From Candidatus Anaerobutyricum stercoripullorum (GTDB lineage: Bacteria; Bacillota; Clostridia; Lachnospirales; Lachnospiraceae), in assembly GCA_019114885.1 (NCBI GenBank), contig DXEQ01000166.1, positions 1 through 7,464 on the forward strand: a stretch of DNA of 7,464 bases, in the 5' to 3' direction. Every line of letters begins with the position of its first letter. Positions within the stretch are counted from its first letter, which is position 1. The position numbers and the translations under genes are program-made. This document shows, piece after piece, positions 1 to 5,509 of this stretch. The notes below the pieces were generated by a model that saw nothing but the letters and a program-made list of their open reading frames with translations, did not search any database and was not told the DNA's origin.

Positions 1-2
1 AT

Positions 3-1265
3 ACCAAATGCGTACAGGGAGGCTACACGCCGGGCAACGGTGAGCCTCGTCAGATTCCGATCATACAGAGCACCACATTCAAATATGCCACCAGCGAGGA
101 TATGGGTAAGCTGTTTGACCTGGAGACAGACGGATATTTCTACACCAGACTGCAGAACCCGACCAATGATCATGTGGCAAAGAAGATCTGTGAGCTGGAG
201 GGCGGTACGGCTGCCATGCTGACCTCTTCCGGACAGGCCGCTTCTTTTTATTCTGTATTCAACATCGCTTCCTGCGGCGACCATATTGTTTCCTCCGCTT
301 CTATTTACGGGGGAACGTACAACCTGTTTGCCGTGACCATGAAGCGGATGGGCATTGAGTTTACTTTCGTGGACCCGGACTGCAGTGAGGAGGAGCTGAA
401 CGCGGCCTTCCGTCCGAACACGAAGGCAGTGTTCGGAGAGACCATCGCCAATCCGGCCCTCACGGTGCTGGATATCGAGAAGTTCGCAAAGGCGGCCCAT
501 GCCCACGGGGTACCGCTGATCGTGGATAATACCTTCGCCACACCGATCAACTGCCGTCCGTTTGAGTGGGGCGCAGATATCGTGACCCATTCCACCACAA
601 AGTACATGGACGGTCACGGCGCCGGCGTCGGCGGCTGTATCGTGGACAGCGGCAAGTTTGACTGGACAAAATATCCGGACAAATATCCGGGACTGTGCAC
701 GCCGGATGAGAGCTACCACGGCGTGATCTATACGGAAAGATTCGGCCTGGAGGGCGCCTACATCACAAAGGCGACGGCACAGCTGATGCGTGACTTCGGT
801 TCCATCCAGTCTCCGCAGAACGCATTTATCCTGAATCTCGGACTGGAGAGCCTGCATGTCCGTGTGAAACGGCACTGCGAGAACGCCATGGCAGTGGCAC
901 AGTTCTTACAGAACCATGAGAAGGTGACCTACGTAAATTACTGTGGTCTGGAAGGCGACAAATACCACGCACTGGCGCAGAAATATCTGCCGAACGGTTC
1001 CTGCGGCGTGGTAAGCTTCGGTGTCAAAGGCGGCAGAAAGGCAGCCGAGAACTTCATGAAGCATCTCAAACTGGGAGCCATCGAGACCCATGTGGCGGAC
1101 GCCAGAACCTGCTGTCTCCATCCGGCCAGCGCAACGCACCGCCAGATGAACGACGCAGAGCTGGAAGCCTGCGGCGTAAAACCGGATCTGATCCGTTATT
1201 CCTGCGGTATTGAGGACGCGGACGACCTGATCGCTGATCTGGCACAGGCTCTGGAGCAGATCTAA
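3..1265 (+). CDS. metY: O-acetylhomoserine sulfhydrylase (MetY-type), 5' end cut by window edge
   Basis: PLP-dependent Cys/Met-metabolism enzyme. The family condenses O-acetylhomoserine with sulfide to give homocysteine for methionine synthesis, in the cytoplasm. The reading frame is open from base 3, beginning TKCVQGGYTPGNGEPRQIPI, which is typical of residues near the N-terminus, so only a few codons and the start are missing. 420 residues are visible against roughly 425-430 for the family. Family marks are the substrate/PLP-binding stretch YTRLQNPTND, the SSGQAA loop, the VDNTFATP strand with its PLP-ring aspartate, and the Schiff-base lysine in HSTTKYMDGHG (codon 600-602). The C-terminus has the usual ETHVADARTCCLHPASATHRQ and IRYSCGIEDADDL segments. 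The long insertion after the lysine, containing the FDWTKYPDKYPG region, favours OAH sulfhydrylase over cystathionine gamma-synthase or gamma-lyase. An ATG at 102 lies inside conserved sequence and is not the start. Two terminators follow, so it is the last gene of its transcript. Regulation (for example a SAM riboswitch) would lie upstream, outside the window. Confidence 0.93.
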   Translation, partial: TKCVQGGYTPGNGEPRQIPIIQSTTFKYATSEDMGKLFDLETDGYFYTRLQNPTNDHVAKKICELEGGTAAMLTSSGQAASFYSVFNIASCGDHIVSSASIYGGTYNLFAVTMKRMGIEFTFVDPDCSEEELNAAFRPNTKAVFGETIANPALTVLDIEKFAKAAHAHGVPLIVDNTFATPINCRPFEWGADIVTHSTTKYMDGHGAGVGGCIVDSGKFDWTKYPDKYPGLCTPDESYHGVIYTERFGLEGAYITKATAQLMRDFGSIQSPQNAFILNLGLESLHVRVKRHCENAMAVAQFLQNHEKVTYVNYCGLEGDKYHALAQKYLPNGSCGVVSFGVKGGRKAAENFMKHLKLGAIETHVADARTCCLHPASATHRQMNDAELEACGVKPDLIRYSCGIEDADDLIADLAQALEQI

Positions 1266-1287
1266 TAAACGCAGAGGCCGGCAAATG

Positions 1288-1326
1288 GGGACGCTGCCTT
1301 TTGAGGCAGAGACAGCGGTCCCTTTT
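1288..1326 (+). terminator. Rho-independent terminator-like hairpin after metY (first of two)
   Basis: GGGACGCTG (1288-1296) pairs with CAGCGGTCCC (1313-1322) as 9 bp with one bulged G. A small inner CCT/AGG pairing is possible. Four T follow at 1323-1326. It lies 22 bases after the metY stop. The short T-run makes it weaker than the second hairpin downstream. Confidence 0.55.
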
Positions 1327-1351
1327 CAAAAAGTGCATACAGGATAGGACA

Positions 1352-1388
1352 AGACGTTTCCCGGCGGTGCTTCGGGAGACGTCTTTTT
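1352..1388 (+). terminator. Strong rho-independent terminator after metY (second of two)
   Basis: A 12-bp stem, AGACGTTTCCCG (1352-1363) with CGGGAGACGTCT (1373-1384), has one T.G wobble and a 9-base loop. It is followed by TTTTT (1384-1388). There is no A-run before the stem, so it acts in the + direction. It insulates the wall-hydrolase operon from metY read-through. Confidence 0.85.
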
Positions 1389-1434
1389 GTCTGATCTGCT
1401 CCACGGGGAATTGCTGCAAAATATCAAAAAAGAC

Positions 1435-1463
1435 TTATTCCAAACAAATTTCCAGTATATAAT
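1435..1463 (+). promoter_or_regulatory. Probable promoter of the wall-hydrolase operon
   Basis: A perfect -10 box TATAAT lies at 1458-1463. A 17-base spacer puts TTATTC (1435-1440) at the -35 position, which is a poor match to TTGACA. Transcription would start near 1470, giving a leader of about 80 bases before the GTG at 1552. A good -35-like TTGACG at 1481-1486 has no properly spaced -10 box. Flanking DNA is AT-rich and lies after two terminators, as expected for a promoter region. Confidence 0.45.
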
Positions 1464-1472
1464 ACTTTCGTA

Positions 1473-1512
1473 ACACATTTTTGACGAAAAAGACATAATT
1501 ATAGAAATGTGT
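1473..1512. repeat. 8-bp inverted repeat in the leader of the wall-hydrolase gene
   Basis: ACACATTT (1473-1480) is repeated as its exact reverse complement AAATGTGT (1505-1512), with 24 bases between. The pairing can be extended inward by three weaker pairs, two of them wobbles. It lies just after the predicted -10 box, so it would be in the 5' leader RNA or act as a two-site operator. It could also be chance in AT-rich DNA. Confidence 0.35.
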
Positions 1513-1551
1513 GATATATCATGGAGTAATTTCGTTGAGAGGAGAAATATT

Positions 1552-2589
1552 GTGAAGAAAAAGTTAATGGTAGCAGCGCTGGTGCTGACGGCGGGGATGA
1601 CATGGAAGGCATCGCCGGTACAGGCGGCAAAGATTCCCGTCATCAAAAACGGCCATAACGACAGTCTGAAAGGAACCATTGTCAGGGTGAAATACAGCGG
1701 CGAGGACGTGTCTCTGGCATCGACGTCCGCCCAGGCGCCGTCTGTGAAGATCGGCTCCACCATCTATGTTCCATGCCGGACGCTCTTTTCTGACAATGGC
1801 ATCCGTGCGGTACATAACAAAAAAGGCAATAAGGTGACCCTGCGCTACGGTGCGAGAAAGGTCGTTTTTTACGCGGGTAAAAAGTATGCGAAGGTCAATG
1901 GGACAAAAATGCAGCTGAATGTGAAGCCGTATTTTGTCACATTTAAAAAGAGCAGGGTGAACGATCTGCTGGTTCCGGTGAATCAGGCGGCGGCCTTTTT
2001 CGGGTTGCAGTATTCTTACAACAGCAAGACGAAGGCAGTGACCCTTAAGGTGCGTCCGGGCATCCATAAGTCAGCCACAAAGGCAAAAAATATCGGCAAA
2101 TCCGAGTTTATCAAAAAGCTTGGTCCCATTGCCAGAGAAAACTATAAACGTACCGGCATCCTGGCGTCCGTGACCATGGCACAGGCGATCCTGGAGAGTG
2201 GCTGGGGACAGTCTACGCTGGCGCAGAACGGGAACAATCTTTTCGGCATGAAGATGAGCCTCTCCGGCAATACCTGGGAGGGGACTGCCTGGGACGGGGT
2301 GAATTATTATAAAAAGGGAACCTATGAATATGGTTCCGGAGGGCGCTATCGCATCACGGCGAAGTTCCGCAAATATTCCTGTATCGAGGATTCTATCGAG
2401 GATCATTCCGCATACCTGCTGAATGCCAGAAACGGCAGCCGGAAGCGCTATGCGGGACTTACGGATACGAAGAGCTATAAGCGACAGCTGCAGATTATCA
2501 AAAACGGCGGATACGCGACTTCTGGTTCTTATGTGAGCCAGCTTTCCGGCGTCATATCCAGATACAATCTCACAAAATGGGATAAATAG
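1552..2589 (+). CDS. Secreted GH73 glucosaminidase with copper-amine-oxidase-N-like domain
   Basis: Predicted exported peptidoglycan hydrolase of 345 residues. The GTG at 1552 is chosen because AGGAG at 1540-1544 sits 7 bases before it and the protein then begins directly with a signal peptide: KKK, a hydrophobic core at about residues 5-18, and cleavage near VQA/A (25-26). The in-frame ATG at 1507 would add 15 residues before this and has no good ribosome site. Residues about 28-168 resemble a copper amine oxidase N-terminal-like domain, a beta-rich module common on clostridial surface proteins (motifs STIYVPCRTLF and NDLLVPVNQAAAFFG). No metal role is implied. Residues about 184-341 are a mannosyl-glycoprotein endo-beta-N-acetylglucosaminidase/FlgJ-type domain: ASVTMAQAILESGWGQS carries the expected catalytic Glu215, followed by NNLFGMK and the C-terminal GGYATSGSYVSQL/RYNL block. 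The family cuts GlcNAc-MurNAc bonds in the wall. No LPXTG, choline-binding or SH3 repeats are visible, so wall attachment may rest on the N-terminal module. It is followed 14 bases later by a VanZ-like gene. Confidence 0.88.
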   Translation: MKKKLMVAALVLTAGMTWKASPVQAAKIPVIKNGHNDSLKGTIVRVKYSGEDVSLASTSAQAPSVKIGSTIYVPCRTLFSDNGIRAVHNKKGNKVTLRYGARKVVFYAGKKYAKVNGTKMQLNVKPYFVTFKKSRVNDLLVPVNQAAAFFGLQYSYNSKTKAVTLKVRPGIHKSATKAKNIGKSEFIKKLGPIARENYKRTGILASVTMAQAILESGWGQSTLAQNGNNLFGMKMSLSGNTWEGTAWDGVNYYKKGTYEYGSGGRYRITAKFRKYSCIEDSIEDHSAYLLNARNGSRKRYAGLTDTKSYKRQLQIIKNGGYATSGSYVSQLSGVISRYNLTKWDK

Positions 2590-2603
2590 CGGAGGTGAGA
2601 GGT

Positions 2604-3005
2604 ATGGAATCCATTCTTGAAACATTGATGGTCATGATCGCGAAATCGCACAGCTATATTTTATCGTTAAATGACGCCTATGAGAAGAATTTCAGCGACA
2701 AGGAGCTGCATTTTCTGGTGATCGGCCTGATCGGCATGGCGCTTGTACTGGTCATTTATCCGCTGTTTAAGATCCTGAGCCGCAACCATGTGCTGGTCAT
2801 CGTCTTTATCTATGTTTTTTCTCTGATTCTGGTGCTGACCTTTGCCATCGAGATCGGACAGTGGTATTCCGGCAGCGGCACCATGGATTTTGACGATGTG
2901 GTCTTTGGCGTGGTGGGATTCCTCTTGATGTTCGTGGTCTTCGCCGTTGTGCGGGAGATTATTCTGGCTGTCTGGAGATTCATAAAAAAAGTGACGAAGC
3001 GGTGA
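2604..3005 (+). CDS. Small VanZ-like membrane protein
   Basis: 133-residue predicted inner-membrane protein. ATG 2604 is preferred because GGAGG (2591-2595) lies 8 bases upstream. The GTG at 2595 overlaps that ribosome site. Three membrane segments are likely at about residues 36-57, 63-82 and 99-120, with a basic tail (FIKKVTKR). Residues 81-106, containing E83, Q86 and the MDFDDVVFGVVG stretch (D95, D97, D98), match the pattern of VanZ-like domains: E..Q, a short loop, D..D, then a glycine-bearing helix. VanZ itself gives low-level teicoplanin resistance by an unclear route; most relatives have no known role. Full VanZ-like domains usually have four or five helices, so this is a short form. 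The 14-base gap to the wall hydrolase indicates one operon and an envelope role. The last three codons (AAG CGG TGA) are also the 5' arm of the terminator. The family call rests on motif pattern only. Confidence 0.75.
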   Translation: MESILETLMVMIAKSHSYILSLNDAYEKNFSDKELHFLVIGLIGMALVLVIYPLFKILSRNHVLVIVFIYVFSLILVLTFAIEIGQWYSGSGTMDFDDVVFGVVGFLLMFVVFAVVREIILAVWRFIKKVTKR

Positions 3006-3023
3006 TATTTTCACCGCTTTTTT
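2997..3023 (+). terminator. Rho-independent terminator overlapping the VanZ-like gene's stop
   Basis: A perfect 9-bp stem, AAGCGGTGA (2997-3005) with TCACCGCTT (3011-3019), has loop TATTT and a run of six T (3018-3023). The 5' arm is exactly the last two sense codons plus the TGA stop, so a terminating ribosome would cover the stem. Confidence 0.85.
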
Positions 3024-3033
3024 CACATTATGT

Positions 3034-3055
3034 TCATAGTAAATGTTTATTATGA
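3034..3055. promoter_or_regulatory. 22-bp near-palindrome upstream of the two-component genes (possible operator)
   Basis: TCATAGTAAA (3034-3043) and TTTATTATGA (3046-3055) are reverse complements except for one position, with a 2-base centre TG. A -10-like TATTAT (3048-3053) lies inside the right arm. No convincing -35 box is visible at normal spacing. It lies after the previous operon's terminator and 106 bases before the response-regulator ATG, where a promoter is expected. A dimeric repressor or autoregulatory site is inferred. OmpR-family regulators usually bind direct repeats, which argues against simple autoregulation. Confidence 0.45.
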
Positions 3056-3161
3056 CCATGGGAGATTTTCCGTCCGGGCTGCGGCCTTCGGGAAGTTTCA
3101 GGACCGGCAGGAAAATGTGCCGGGATCATGAGAGATATGAGGAAAGAGACGGAGGGTATAT

Positions 3162-3845
3162 ATGGACAAGTTGAAGATTCTTGTGGTAGATGACGAGAGC
3201 CGGATGCGCAAGCTGGTCGGCGATTTTTTAAAGAAGAAGGGATACGAGGTCGTGGAGGCCGCCGATGGCGAGCAGGCACTGGATATCTTTTTTGATGATA
3301 AAAGCATCAGTCTGGTGATCTGTGATGTGATGATGCCGAAAATTGACGGCTTTGAGGTGGTAAAGGAGATTCGTCAGTATTCTCAGGTGCCGATCATCAT
3401 GCTGACGGCAAAAGGGGAGGAGAGCGACGAGTTAAACGGCTTTGATCTGGGCGTGGACGAATACATTTCCAAGCCGTTCAGCCCGAAGATTCTGGTGGCC
3501 CGGGTGGAAGCCATCTTACGAAGAAGTAATTCGCTGGCTTCCGGCGAGGTGCTGCGGGCCGGTGGAATCGAGCTGGATATCTCTGCCCATGAGGTGAAGA
3601 TCGACGGAAAGTCTATCTCCTTAAGCTTTAAGGAGTTTGAACTGCTGACGTATTTTGTGATGAATCAGGGTGTGGCCCTTTCCAGAGAGAAGATATTGAA
3701 TAATGTCTGGAATTACGATTACTTCGGCGATGCCAGAACCATTGACACACACGTAAAGAAGCTTCGGAGCAAGCTGGGCGACAAGGGTGAGTACATCAAG
3801 ACGATCTGGGGCATGGGATACAAATTTGAAGTACCGGAGGAATAA
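3162..3845 (+). CDS. OmpR/PhoB-family response regulator
   Basis: 227-residue cytoplasmic DNA-binding regulator, normal length for the family. ATG 3162 is preceded by GGAGGG (3151-3156). Receiver domain, residues about 4-118: acidic pocket D10-D11 in LVVDDE, phospho-acceptor D55 in ICDVMMP, T82 in IIMLTAKG, and K104 in ISKPF. Winged-helix effector domain, residues about 130-224: FKEFELLTYF (156-165), SREKILNNVW (174-183), the recognition-helix region RTIDTHVKKLRSKL (192-205), and the wing hairpin TIWGMGYKFE. All residues needed for phosphorylation are present. The histidine kinase starts 5 bases after the stop, with its ribosome site inside this gene's last codons, so the two form an operon and very likely a cognate pair. 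The overall look resembles VanR/PhoP-like regulators of Clostridia. The target genes and signal cannot be told from the sequence. The neighbouring wall-hydrolase operon and glucosidase are candidates by position only. Confidence 0.95.
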   Translation: MDKLKILVVDDESRMRKLVGDFLKKKGYEVVEAADGEQALDIFFDDKSISLVICDVMMPKIDGFEVVKEIRQYSQVPIIMLTAKGEESDELNGFDLGVDEYISKPFSPKILVARVEAILRRSNSLASGEVLRAGGIELDISAHEVKIDGKSISLSFKEFELLTYFVMNQGVALSREKILNNVWNYDYFGDARTIDTHVKKLRSKLGDKGEYIKTIWGMGYKFEVPEE

Positions 3846-3850
3846 TTATT

Positions 3851-5416
3851 TTGAAATACTATTCCATACGATTTAAGCTGACGGCAATCCTCATCGTCAT
3901 CGTCGGCTTTGTGATTTATTTTACATGGTTTTTGAATCTTGCTTTTGCGGAGAGGTACTACATTTCCTCGGAAAAGACCAAGATCGTGGATACCTTTCAG
4001 GATGTGAAGGGGGTACTCCACGACGTTCCGGTGCAGGAGAACATGAACGAAGAACTGGAGCAGATCTCCAACAGCACCAACATCAAGATGATGATTGCCC
4101 AGTCCAGCGATTATTATTTTACGCAGGTGGTGATCTTCAGTAATCTGATGGACGGCAGTGATACTTACGAAGAGATCCTCGGGTATCTGGATCAGATCCG
4201 CAGTCAGGTGATCCTGGGCCGGCAGGAGGGAATTTTTGACGACTATGCCAGGAGGAGAAAGTTGCTTCCGTGGGCGCAGGAGGATGTGGATAATTTTATC
4301 ACCCTCATTGAAAAGGGGTATTTCGTCACGCAGCTTAAGGACCAGGCTACCGGGCAGCAGGGTATCTACCTGTTTGGCTTTACCGATGATAATTATCTCA
4401 TTGCCATGCGGGTATCCCTGGAGAGCATTCAGGCCAGCGCCCAGATCAGCAGTCGGTTCCTTGCCTACATGGGCTTTTGCGGTATCCTCATTGGCAGTGT
4501 GATCATCTTCTTTGTGTCCACCCGATTCACCCGCCCGATCAAGGATATGGCCGTGGTGGCCAACCGGATGTCTCATCTGGATTTTGACGCGAAGGTCCAT
4601 GTGGATACCGGAGACGAGCTGGAAGTATTGGGCAATTCCATGAATCAGATGTCTGAGAAGCTGGAATCGACCATCGCCGATCTGAAGGCGGCCAATCTGG
4701 AGCTGCAGAAAGATATCGAGAAGAAAGAACAGATCGACGAGATGCGCAAGGAGTTCCTCTCCCATGTGAGTCACGAGCTCAAGACGCCGATCGCCCTCAT
4801 CCAGGGCTATGCGGAAGGTCTTAAGGAGAATATCACGGAAGATGAGGAGAGCCGGGATTTCTACTGTGACGTCATCGCGGATGAGGCGCAGAAGATGAAC
4901 AATATGGTCAAGAAGCTTCTGACACTGAATCAGATTGAGTTTGGCAACCAGCAGCTTAATATGCAGCGGTTTGATATCTGCCAGATGATCACAAATAAGC
5001 TGGCTTCGACCCAGATTCTTTTTATGAAGAAAAATAATACGGTGATCTTTGAGGAAGAGGGACCGGTGTATGTCTGGGCGGATGAATTTATGATCGAGGA
5101 AGTATTCAGCAATTATCTTTCCAATGCGCTGAACCACGTGTTCCAGGACGGGACGATCCGTATCTGGTTCGAAAAGAGGGAGAAAGATCTGCGGGTGCAT
5201 GTGTATAATGACGGCAATCCGATTCCGGAAAAAGACCTTGACAAGCTGTGGATCAAGTTTTACAAAGTGGATAAGGCAAGGACGAGAGAGTACGGCGGCA
5301 GCGGTATCGGTCTGTCCATCGTGGCGGCCACCATGCATGCCCACGGCAAGCAGTTTGGCGTGAGCAATCAGGAGGGCGGCGTGGACTTTTATTTTGATCT
5401 GGACTGCGGAAGCTGA
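3851..5416 (+). CDS. Membrane sensor histidine kinase, partner of the upstream regulator
   Basis: 521-residue HAMP-type sensor kinase. The TTG at 3851 is taken as start: GGAGG (3836-3840, inside the regulator's last codons) lies 10 bases upstream, and the product then begins with a short basic stretch (MKYYSIRFK) before helix TM1 at about 10-32. No in-frame ATG comes early enough to keep TM1. Residues about 33-202 form an extracytoplasmic sensor region with no motif I recognise. TM2 is about 203-224, followed by HAMP about 224-276 and a charged coiled-coil linker to about 297. The HisKA domain carries the phospho-acceptor H308 in SHVSHELKTP. The HATPase domain shows the N box NYLSNALNHV (421-430), G1 as NDGNP (453-457), the F-box-like LWIKFYKVDKAR, and G2 GGSGIGLSI (482-490). 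All catalytic boxes are intact. It should autophosphorylate and pass phosphate to D55 of the regulator. G1 is a degenerate form common in Firmicutes. The ligand is unknown. Confidence 0.93.
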   Translation: MKYYSIRFKLTAILIVIVGFVIYFTWFLNLAFAERYYISSEKTKIVDTFQDVKGVLHDVPVQENMNEELEQISNSTNIKMMIAQSSDYYFTQVVIFSNLMDGSDTYEEILGYLDQIRSQVILGRQEGIFDDYARRRKLLPWAQEDVDNFITLIEKGYFVTQLKDQATGQQGIYLFGFTDDNYLIAMRVSLESIQASAQISSRFLAYMGFCGILIGSVIIFFVSTRFTRPIKDMAVVANRMSHLDFDAKVHVDTGDELEVLGNSMNQMSEKLESTIADLKAANLELQKDIEKKEQIDEMRKEFLSHVSHELKTPIALIQGYAEGLKENITEDEESRDFYCDVIADEAQKMNNMVKKLLTLNQIEFGNQQLNMQRFDICQMITNKLASTQILFMKKNNTVIFEEEGPVYVWADEFMIEEVFSNYLSNALNHVFQDGTIRIWFEKREKDLRVHVYNDGNPIPEKDLDKLWIKFYKVDKARTREYGGSGIGLSIVAATMHAHGKQFGVSNQEGGVDFYFDLDCGS

Positions 5417-5439
5417 CCGCATACGACGATTGTCATAGA

Positions 5440-5465
5440 GGCCGGGCCGCCTGTGCGGCCCGGTC
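5440..5465. other. GC-rich hairpin between kinase and glucosidase genes, no T-run
   Basis: CCGGGCCGC (5442-5450) pairs perfectly with GCGGCCCGG (5455-5463) around loop CTGT. The stem extends by one G.T wobble (5441/5464) and a G-C pair (5440/5465), for about 11 bp in all. Neither strand has a T-run after it, so it is not a standard intrinsic terminator. It could be a weak or factor-assisted terminator, a pause site, or an RNA-stability element at the kinase transcript's 3' end. Confidence 0.55.
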
Positions 5466-5466
5466 G

Positions 5467-5481
5467 ATCATATGATATATA
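5467..5481 (+). promoter_or_regulatory. Weak promoter/operator candidate before the glucosidase gene
   Basis: A perfect 10-bp palindrome, ATCATATGAT (5467-5476), overlaps an extended -10-like TGATATATA (5473-5481). No -35 box is visible: the proper position falls in the GC-rich hairpin. This is the only promoter-like sequence in the 93 bases between the kinase stop and the glucosidase ATG, so the glucosidase may instead be read from the two-component promoter. I see no catabolite-response (cre) box here. Confidence 0.2.
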
Positions 5482-5509
5482 AAACATTATGAGACAGGGG
5501 AGAAACAGA

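Noticed and set aside
1507..1551. Upstream ATG start for the wall hydrolase
   Set aside because: It would place 15 extra polar residues before the signal peptide, has no ribosome site, and its coding start falls in the inverted repeat. GTG 1552 has AGGAG at ideal spacing.
1564..2067. - strand open frame opposite the wall hydrolase
   Set aside because: The signal peptide and both domains on the + strand explain the region. The - frame has no family resemblance.
2595..2603. GTG start for the VanZ-like gene
   Set aside because: The GTG overlaps the GGAGG ribosome site that correctly serves ATG 2604.
3030..3131. 33-codon leader frame (MFIVNVYYDHG...) before the response regulator, and a 38-codon frame from 3058 overlapping the regulator's start
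   Set aside because: Neither has a ribosome site, the first starts just before the palindrome, and neither shows any recognisable motif. Upstream-peptide control cannot be excluded but is unsupported.
3719..5422. 567-codon open frame on the - strand, opposite the histidine kinase
   Set aside because: It is codon-aligned with the kinase gene. It stays open because the kinase gene lacks TTA, CTA and TCA codons in this stretch. The product is rich in His, Ile and Leu, shows no family motifs and has no ribosome site, while the + strand protein is a complete kinase.
5489..5509. Upstream ATG for the glucosidase
   Set aside because: It precedes the AGGGGAG ribosome site and adds seven residues not typical of the family.
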